Shown here: positions 53,601 to 57,866 of the stretch, one piece after another | Layout of the letters: each line of letters begins with the position of its first letter | Position numbering within the stretch: the first letter of the stretch is position 1 | Origin: a virus | IMG/VR virus record: IMGVR_UViG_3300013014_000035 | Coordinates: 1 to 57,866 of that record | Length of the DNA stretch: 57,866 bases | Strand: one strand, 5' to 3' | The notes under the pieces: generated by a model | Database searches by the model: none | Seen by the model: the letters and a program-made list of their open reading frames with translations, nothing else | Told to the model about the DNA's origin: nothing | Position numbers and translations under genes: made by a program

Positions 53601-55079
53601 GGAGCTAACGTTACCGTCAATGCTACAACATTGTTTGTTGGAAACGCTACAATTAACACCAGTATTACTTCAGGTCAGATTTCACTATCAGGTGTTACTG
53701 TTAACTCAACTTCCTATGGTGGTTCAGCAAACAATGCTTCTTATCTGGGAACTGTTGCAGCGTCTGCGTATCTTACCAATTCTGGTAATTATACAGTTTC
53801 TGGCAATCTTAACTTTACTGGTACAAATAATTACTTTAGTGCCTTATATACCGGCGCTAATGTAACTATCAACACATCAACAGTTTTTGTTGGTAATTCT
53901 TCCGTTAATACAAATATCACTGGTGGTCAGATATCTCTATCCGGCATTACAGCTAACTCTACAATTTACCAGGGAACGGCAAACAATGCCAATAATCTGA
54001 ATGGACAGTTGGCATCATACTATACAAATGCTACAAACATTACCACTGGCACGTTGCCGTATGCCCAGCTTGACGCAAATGTTATTAATACATCCGCTAA
54101 TTTCACTATTACCGGTATTCATACATATAATTCAAATATATTATTTGGATCCACAGCTGCAATTATTGCAAATAGTATTTTTGGTACCGCTGGGCAATTA
54201 TTGACTTCAAACGGAACAGGTTTGTATTGGTCTAGCCCAGGCGCTGCGTCGCTTAATACAGCTGCTTCATACACTTGGACCAATACACAAACATTTAACG
54301 CAAACGTTATTCTTGGCGCCGGTTTATCTGCTAATGGATCTTACGGAACTACTGGTCAGTTATTGACCTCAAACGGAACAGCTACATATTGGAGCACAGT
54401 AACCGCAGGTGGTGGTGGCGGTAGTGCAAACTTTAACACAAACAATAACACCGCGATCGGATTTGCAGCAAATACAACTCTACAAGCTGCATACACAGCA
54501 CCTGCAACCGCTGGTATACGTTATATTATCTACTCTGTGCACTTAACCAATATTGGTACTGCTAGTGCTAGCATTTCGGGTAGTTTCAACGGTACTACAT
54601 ACGCAAATATCGCGTTTGCGCAATCAGTTCCAATCCCGGTCAGTTCTTCTATTGAAATACTTAAGAAACCAAAGATTATGCAGCCATCAGATGTATTAAG
54701 ACTACAGGCTAGTGCTGATGCAACTCTACATGCTACGATCTCGTATGAGACACAAACTAGTGCGGTGCTGTTTGGAACAGGTGTAAATATTACGTCTGCT
54801 GCAACATATACCGATTTATACACAGCAACTGGAGTTTGCGTAGTTGAAAGCGTTCTGTTGACTAACTATGATACTTTCTATGATGCTAAAGCTCGCGTGG
54901 TTTGGACGGACGCTTCAAATAACATTCAAGGTTATTACTGTTACGAATTGGTTATTCCTCAAGGTGCTACCGTGGAAGTTCTTGAAGCATCAAAAGGATT
55001 ACCGAACGGCTACAAAGTTAGAGTGTATTGCGGCGTTGCAAACCGTTTACAAGCTATCATTGCTGGTAAGGTGGCTTGA
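50661..55079 (+). CDS. Giant repetitive tail fibre protein
   Basis: This 1472-residue protein is composed largely of repeats of about 42 residues containing A-S-Y-V-N-S-A-Q-L, S-S-N-L-x-N-Y-Q-T-T-A-G-L, S-A-N-V-A-T-L-T-A-N-N and Y-L-G-G. Shorter 29-residue versions (L-A-S-G-Y-Q-T-T-A-G-L...) and beta modules also occur (G-I-H-T-Y-N-A-N, N-G-T-G-x-Y-W-S). About the last 220 residues form a non-repetitive, probably globular domain that may contact the receptor or attach the next protein. It is likely a long tail fibre component. Confidence 0.85.
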   Translation: MTYIVKSVTNNQYTVKVVNQNGSLLQVPTTVPTVTTSAISDISKYSTTVDMLANDTTTYANAVTYVTSKSYVNTSQLSANLINYQTTAGLSSNVAMLTANNANYLGGTIASSYQTTAGLSANVAALTANNSLYLGSVVAASYVNSAQLTSNLSNYQTTAGMSSNVATLTANNSLYLGTVAAASYVNTSGAYTITGIHTYNANVTFGSTSAIIANSIFGSAGQVLASNGTGMYWSTFSSVNTNFQYAWSNTQTFSNTITFTQVINGTANNANYLGGIAAASYVNSAQLSSNLALYQTTAGLSANVATLTANNTSFVGSISAANIVSNAQLQSNLANYQTTTGLSANVAKLDANNALYLGGIIAASYVNSAQLSSNLTNYQTIAGLSANVAILTANNTNYLGGIIAASYVNTSQLSGNLTNYQTTAGLSSNVATLTANNSSYLGGTLASGYQTTAGLSSNVATLTANNSLYLGGTLASGYQTTAGLSSNVATLTANNTSFVGTVSAANVVSNAQLQANLTNYQTTAGLSANVATLTSNNAGYLGGIIAASYVNSAQLSSNLALYQTTAGLSANVVTLTANNTNFVGSVSAANVISNAQLQSNLTNYQTTAGLSANVAKLDANNALYLGTAAAASYVNTSGAYTITGIHTHNANVIFGSTSAIIANGIFGTSGQLLTSNGTGLYWSTPGAAGVNTAAQYSWSNTQTFSNTITFTQVINGTANNANYLGGIAAASYVNSAQLSSNLSNYQTTAGLSSNVATLTANNSNNFGGASLTTIQSQITGNAGTAYTNAVNYVTAAAYVNTAQLSANLTNYQTTAGLSANVAVLTSNNSLYLGGTLASGYQTTAGLSANVATLTSNNALYLGGVIASSYVNSAQLSSNLSNYQTTAGLSANVAILTSNNAGYLGGIIASSYVNSAQLSSNLTNYQTTAGLSANVATLTANNSNYLGTVAAASYVNTSGNYTIAGNLNFTGTNNYFSALYAGANVTVNATTLFVGNATINTSITSGQISLSGVTVNSTSYGGSANNASYLGTVAASAYLTNSGNYTVSGNLNFTGTNNYFSALYTGANVTINTSTVFVGNSSVNTNITGGQISLSGITANSTIYQGTANNANNLNGQLASYYTNATNITTGTLPYAQLDANVINTSANFTITGIHTYNSNILFGSTAAIIANSIFGTAGQLLTSNGTGLYWSSPGAASLNTAASYTWTNTQTFNANVILGAGLSANGSYGTTGQLLTSNGTATYWSTVTAGGGGGSANFNTNNNTAIGFAANTTLQAAYTAPATAGIRYIIYSVHLTNIGTASASISGSFNGTTYANIAFAQSVPIPVSSSIEILKKPKIMQPSDVLRLQASADATLHATISYETQTSAVLFGTGVNITSAATYTDLYTATGVCVVESVLLTNYDTFYDAKARVVWTDASNNIQGYYCYELVIPQGATVEVLEASKGLPNGYKVRVYCGVANRLQAIIAGKVA
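51999..52054 (+). repeat. 56-bp exact direct repeat, copy 1
   Basis: Identical to 52086-52141, offset by 87 bp (29 codons), so one protein repeat was duplicated recently. Confidence 0.85.
52086..52141 (+). repeat. 56-bp exact direct repeat, copy 2
   Basis: Identical to 51999-52054 in the same reading frame of the fibre gene. Confidence 0.85.
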
Positions 55080-55082
55080 TAA

Positions 55083-56210
55083 ATGAGCGTTAGTACCACA
55101 ACCACAAAAGGTATTTGGAAATTACAAGACGTTAGAGATAACATTCTGAACAACATGTGGGTTAATTATGGTAATTTGTATGTTTGGGGTTTAGGATCTT
55201 CGGGTCAGTTGGGTGTTAATAACACTATTAGTTATTCTTCTCCGATTAAACTTTCGGGCGAATGGAATAATATATCTACAAGCATTACGCCGCATTCTAT
55301 GGCTATAAGAACAGACGGCACTCTTTGGTCTTGGGGAAGTAATGTTTGCGGTCCATTGGGCGACGGAACTATTACTAATAGATCCTCTCCAGTTCAAATA
55401 CCTGGTACCACTTGGAACGATATATCGGCGGGTTCTTGTTTTTCGTTAGCCAGAAAAACAGATGGCACTTTATGGGCTTGGGGAAGTAATGTTAATGGTC
55501 AATTAGGCGACAACACTACTGTATCTAAATCGTCGCCAGTTCAAATTCCTGGGACCACTTGGAACGATATATCTACAGGCGGTATTAATCTTAACGCCAA
55601 TTCTTTAGCTAGAAAAACAGACGGAACTCTATGGGTTTGGGGTTATGGGTTGCAAGGACAATTAGGCGACAACACTACTGTATCTAAATCATCACCGGTT
55701 CAAATTCCTGGTACTACCTGGAACGATATATCGAGTGCACAGCTTTTCTTTTCTTTAGCCAGAAAAACGGATGGCACTCTATGGTCTTGGGGTTGTAATG
55801 TTAATGGTCAATTAGGTGATGGTACTGTTGTAAATAAATCGTCGCCAGTTCAAATTCCCGGAACCACTTGGAACGACATAGCAGCTAAATGTCATTCTTT
55901 AGCTAGAAAAACAGACGGCACTTTATGGGCTTGGGGATATAATCTTTGCGGTCCTATAGGTGACGGAACTGTTAGTAATAGATCATCACCAGTTCAAATT
56001 CCCGGAACCACTTGGAACGATATATCGGCGGGATGTCTTTTTTCGTTAGCCAGAAAAACAGATGGCACTTTATACGCTTGGGGATATAATATTTCCGGTC
56101 AATTAGGCGATAATACAGTCGTACCTAAATCGTCGCCAGTTCAAATACCTGGAACTTCTTGGAATAAAATATCAGCCGGCGGAACTCATACATTGGCTCT
56201 TCTTGTTTAA
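55083..56210 (+). CDS. RCC1-type seven-bladed beta-propeller protein
   Basis: This 375-residue protein has a short helical N-terminus (about 35 residues) followed by seven RCC1 repeats of about 48-50 residues. Each has the form L-W-x-W-G-x-N-x-x-G-Q-L-G-D, S-S-P-V-Q-I-P-G-T-T-W-N-D-I and A-R-K-T-D-G-T. Seven repeats make exactly one closed propeller. RCC1-like propellers in phages are usually found in tail fibre tips and are candidate receptor-binding modules. The ATG overlaps the upstream region by a TGATAAATG junction. A related gene starts at 56948. Confidence 0.88.
   Translation: MSVSTTTTKGIWKLQDVRDNILNNMWVNYGNLYVWGLGSSGQLGVNNTISYSSPIKLSGEWNNISTSITPHSMAIRTDGTLWSWGSNVCGPLGDGTITNRSSPVQIPGTTWNDISAGSCFSLARKTDGTLWAWGSNVNGQLGDNTTVSKSSPVQIPGTTWNDISTGGINLNANSLARKTDGTLWVWGYGLQGQLGDNTTVSKSSPVQIPGTTWNDISSAQLFFSLARKTDGTLWSWGCNVNGQLGDGTVVNKSSPVQIPGTTWNDIAAKCHSLARKTDGTLWAWGYNLCGPIGDGTVSNRSSPVQIPGTTWNDISAGCLFSLARKTDGTLYAWGYNISGQLGDNTVVPKSSPVQIPGTSWNKISAGGTHTLALLV
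55780..55816 (+). repeat. 37-bp block shared with the second RCC1 gene
   Basis: Identical to 57651-57687. It covers part of blade 5 here. Confidence 0.8.
56097..56131 (+). repeat. 35-bp block shared with the second RCC1 gene
   Basis: Identical to 57677-57711. It covers part of blade 7 here, yet in the second gene it is joined directly to the blade-5-like block. Confidence 0.8.
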
Positions 56211-56225
56211 AGGATTAAATTTGGA

Positions 56226-56945
56226 ATGAAATATTTTAAATTCACAATGGTTGACGCAAAAACTGGAATTTCTATTAACAGAGAAACTTCGTTGGAAGGA
56301 CCTGTACTACCTCCTATTGATGGTCTTGAAGTGCTTTTCCAAGACACCGCAATTTCGGAATTTTGGTATGGCAGATCAGATTCTGATGAAGTGGTTGATA
56401 ATCCAGAGAATCAAACTTGGGAACTTTCATTATCAGAATTTTCTGAAATTATTGAAATCACAATACAAAGATCAATTAATCGTCATAAAGACAATCTTTA
56501 CGTCGCGGAAAAAGAAGCAAGAGATATTATCCTGGGAAAATATCATGCAACCGCTTCCCTCGCTGGTATTTACAAATACGATCAAGCAGTAGCATACCTA
56601 AAAGATTCCAATGTAGTCGGATCGGAACTTACTGTTGAAGCTAATGTCCGTGGGCTTTCACTCCATGACTTGGCTACCAAAATCAAAACGAATCATGAGA
56701 CATTTAGATTGAAAGAAGCAACAATTGCCGGTATTCGTGGTATGTTGCTTGATAGGCTGAATGATTATACTTACAATGGAAACGCAGATCCTTGGGGCGC
56801 TTACCAAGAGTATTTAAGATTAGAGCAAGTCGGAACAATAACAGAAACGGTTTTTGAAGACGACAACGTGGTAGAAAAACAAGTGCCGGTCACCGCGTCT
56901 TATTACGGTTCTGATATTATAATAAGATTCACCTACAGGGATTAA
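56226..56945 (+). CDS. Hypothetical fibre-associated protein
   Basis: This 239-residue protein lies between the two RCC1 genes. The N-terminal half has strands (F-K-F-T-M-V-D, W-E-L-S-L-S-E-F). The C-terminal half has a helical segment of a type seen in tail-fibre-linked proteins: A-T-A-S-L-A-G-I-Y-K-Y-D-Q-A-V-A-Y-L, then L-T-V-E-A-N-V-R-G, then L-A-T-K-I, A-T-I-A-G-I-R-G. It may be a fibre connector or an assembly chaperone, but neither is shown. Confidence 0.72.
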   Translation: MKYFKFTMVDAKTGISINRETSLEGPVLPPIDGLEVLFQDTAISEFWYGRSDSDEVVDNPENQTWELSLSEFSEIIEITIQRSINRHKDNLYVAEKEARDIILGKYHATASLAGIYKYDQAVAYLKDSNVVGSELTVEANVRGLSLHDLATKIKTNHETFRLKEATIAGIRGMLLDRLNDYTYNGNADPWGAYQEYLRLEQVGTITETVFEDDNVVEKQVPVTASYYGSDIIIRFTYRD

Positions 56946-56947
56946 TC

Positions 56948-57866
56948 ATGACCATCACGGTAAATAAATGTGGCGCATGGTTTCTTGATGAAGTTTATCA
57001 AAAAATAAATGCTGGGTACTATCCATATAAAGGATTAACCACAGATCCAAGTAATATATGGGGATGGGGAACAAACAATATAGGGCAATTAGGTATTAAT
57101 GATACTATAAATCGCTCTTCTCCGGTTCAAATGTTAGGAAATAATTGGTGTGATGTGGCTGCTCAAGGTTGTTCTGTTTTAGCTAAACAAACTGATGGAA
57201 CTTTATGGGCTTGGGGATTAGGTAATGCCGGACAACTGGGCGATAGCACGTGCATCAGTAAATCCTCGCCCATTCAAATTCCAGGCGCCACTTGGGCTTG
57301 TATATCCACAGGCGATAATTTTTCTTTAGCCACCAGAACAGATGGTACTTTATGGGCTTGGGGAATAGCATCAAGTGGACAGTTAGGCGACAATACTACA
57401 GTTAGTAAATCGTCGCCTATTCAAATTCCTGGTACCACTTGGAGTTCCGTGGGTACGGGTGCTCAAACCACGTTTGCTATTAAAACAGATGGCACTCTAT
57501 GGGCTTGGGGCAGAAACGACGCCTATGGAGCTCTGGGAGACGGCACTGTTAACAGCAAATCTTCACCCGTTCAGATTCCAGGCACCACTTGGGCTGCTGT
57601 TATAGGCATGACCTCTTTTACGACTTTAGCCAGAAAAACTGATGGTACCTTATGGTCTTGGGGTTGTAATGTTAATGGTCAATTAGGCGATAATACAGTC
57701 GTACCTAAATCATCACCAGTTCAAATTCCTGGAACTACCTGGAATGACATAGCAGCAGGTTGTACCCACGGACTAGCCAGAAAAACAGATGGTACTTTAT
57801 GGGCTTGGGGTTTAGGAACTTCGGGTCAGTTAGGAGATAATACCACTGTTAGTAGGTCATCACCAG
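56948..57866 (+). CDS. Second RCC1 beta-propeller protein (runs off the window)
   Basis: It starts at ATG 56948 and has no stop before the end. The N-terminus is different from the 55083 protein (M-T-I-T-V-N-K-C-G-A-W-F). Six RCC1 blades are visible (I-W-G-W-G-T-N; L-W-A-W-G-L-G; L-W-A-W-G-I-A; L-W-A-W-G-R-N; L-W-S-W-G-C-N; L-W-A-W-G-L-G), and a seventh probably lies just beyond. Blades share long identical DNA blocks with the 55083 gene. It is a likely receptor-binding or decorative fibre protein. Confidence 0.88.
   Translation, partial: MTITVNKCGAWFLDEVYQKINAGYYPYKGLTTDPSNIWGWGTNNIGQLGINDTINRSSPVQMLGNNWCDVAAQGCSVLAKQTDGTLWAWGLGNAGQLGDSTCISKSSPIQIPGATWACISTGDNFSLATRTDGTLWAWGIASSGQLGDNTTVSKSSPIQIPGTTWSSVGTGAQTTFAIKTDGTLWAWGRNDAYGALGDGTVNSKSSPVQIPGTTWAAVIGMTSFTTLARKTDGTLWSWGCNVNGQLGDNTVVPKSSPVQIPGTTWNDIAAGCTHGLARKTDGTLWAWGLGTSGQLGDNTTVSRSSP
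57651..57711 (+). repeat. Chimeric blade made of two blocks from the first RCC1 gene
   Basis: 57651-57687 equals 55780-55816 (blade 5) and 57677-57711 equals 56097-56131 (blade 7); the two blocks overlap by 11 bases here. Confidence 0.75.

Overview
This window is part of the genome of a T4-superfamily myovirus (tailed phage with contractile tail). The evidence is a block of recognisable T4-type genes: the gp33-like late co-activator, gp59 helicase loader and gp32 single-stranded DNA-binding protein in the canonical order; exact TATAAATA late-promoter sequences; and a baseplate and tail module (gp48, gp53, gp27-like, gp5, gp25, gp6, gp7-like, gp8, gp26, gp54-like, plus gp4 and gp2). The structural proteins look more like those of cyanophage and rhizobial T4-like phages than of coliphage T4. 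Consensus sigma-70 promoters and a tRNA-Met of alphaproteobacterial appearance suggest a proteobacterial, perhaps alphaproteobacterial, host. The host cannot be fixed from this window.

Layout. (1) Positions 1-13.6 kb form an early/accessory region of small rightward genes, most in short units driven by their own near-perfect TTGACA-17 bp-TATAAT promoter. It holds four or five RMF-like (ribosome modulation factor-like) small proteins, two MNTD-type paralogues, many orphan proteins, and two overlapping tandem arrays (5746-7555 and 10208-10740). The arrays encode about a dozen proteins of 54-65 residues that differ at the N-terminus but end in a related acidic motif (Q-x-x-E-D-L). A codon-biased, apparently highly expressed set follows (a 120-residue protein, a DUF6745-like protein and a DUF932-type protein). 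(2) At 13.64-14.0 kb one promoter drives tRNA-Arg(UCU), tRNA-Met(CAU) and a probable structured non-coding RNA. (3) At 14.0-17.25 kb are conserved small phage genes and the 33-59-32 module, closed by a strong terminator. (4) At 17.28-25.13 kb a leftward block carries head completion (gp4), DNA end protection (gp2-like), a tail-tube-initiator-like protein, gp26, a holin-like protein, a 933-residue protein with a tail-lysozyme domain, and a related 674-residue protein. (5) From 25.14 kb to the end is a rightward late block: baseplate hub and wedge, large virion structural proteins, then repetitive fibre proteins and RCC1 beta-propeller proteins that are probably host-recognition parts. The last gene runs off the window.

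How it works together. The early cassettes would be transcribed by unmodified host RNA polymerase at once after infection. The many small products, notably the RMF-like and EDL-array families, are good candidates for host takeover. Replication proteins (gp59, gp32) and the gp33-like co-activator sit at the switch to late transcription. TATAAATA elements lie just upstream of gene 32 and of gene 48.

Most notable observations: the overlapping EDL gene array, in which codons for the conserved C-terminal motif look like the next gene's ribosome binding site; a TTAAC box at a fixed 25 bp upstream of the -35 element in most early cassettes; a classic U-UUU-UUU slippery heptamer at the end of gene 26 leading into a 60-codon -1 extension, the architecture of lambda-type tail-assembly chaperones; the candidate structured RNA after the tRNAs; and mosaic RCC1 seven-bladed propeller genes at the fibre end.
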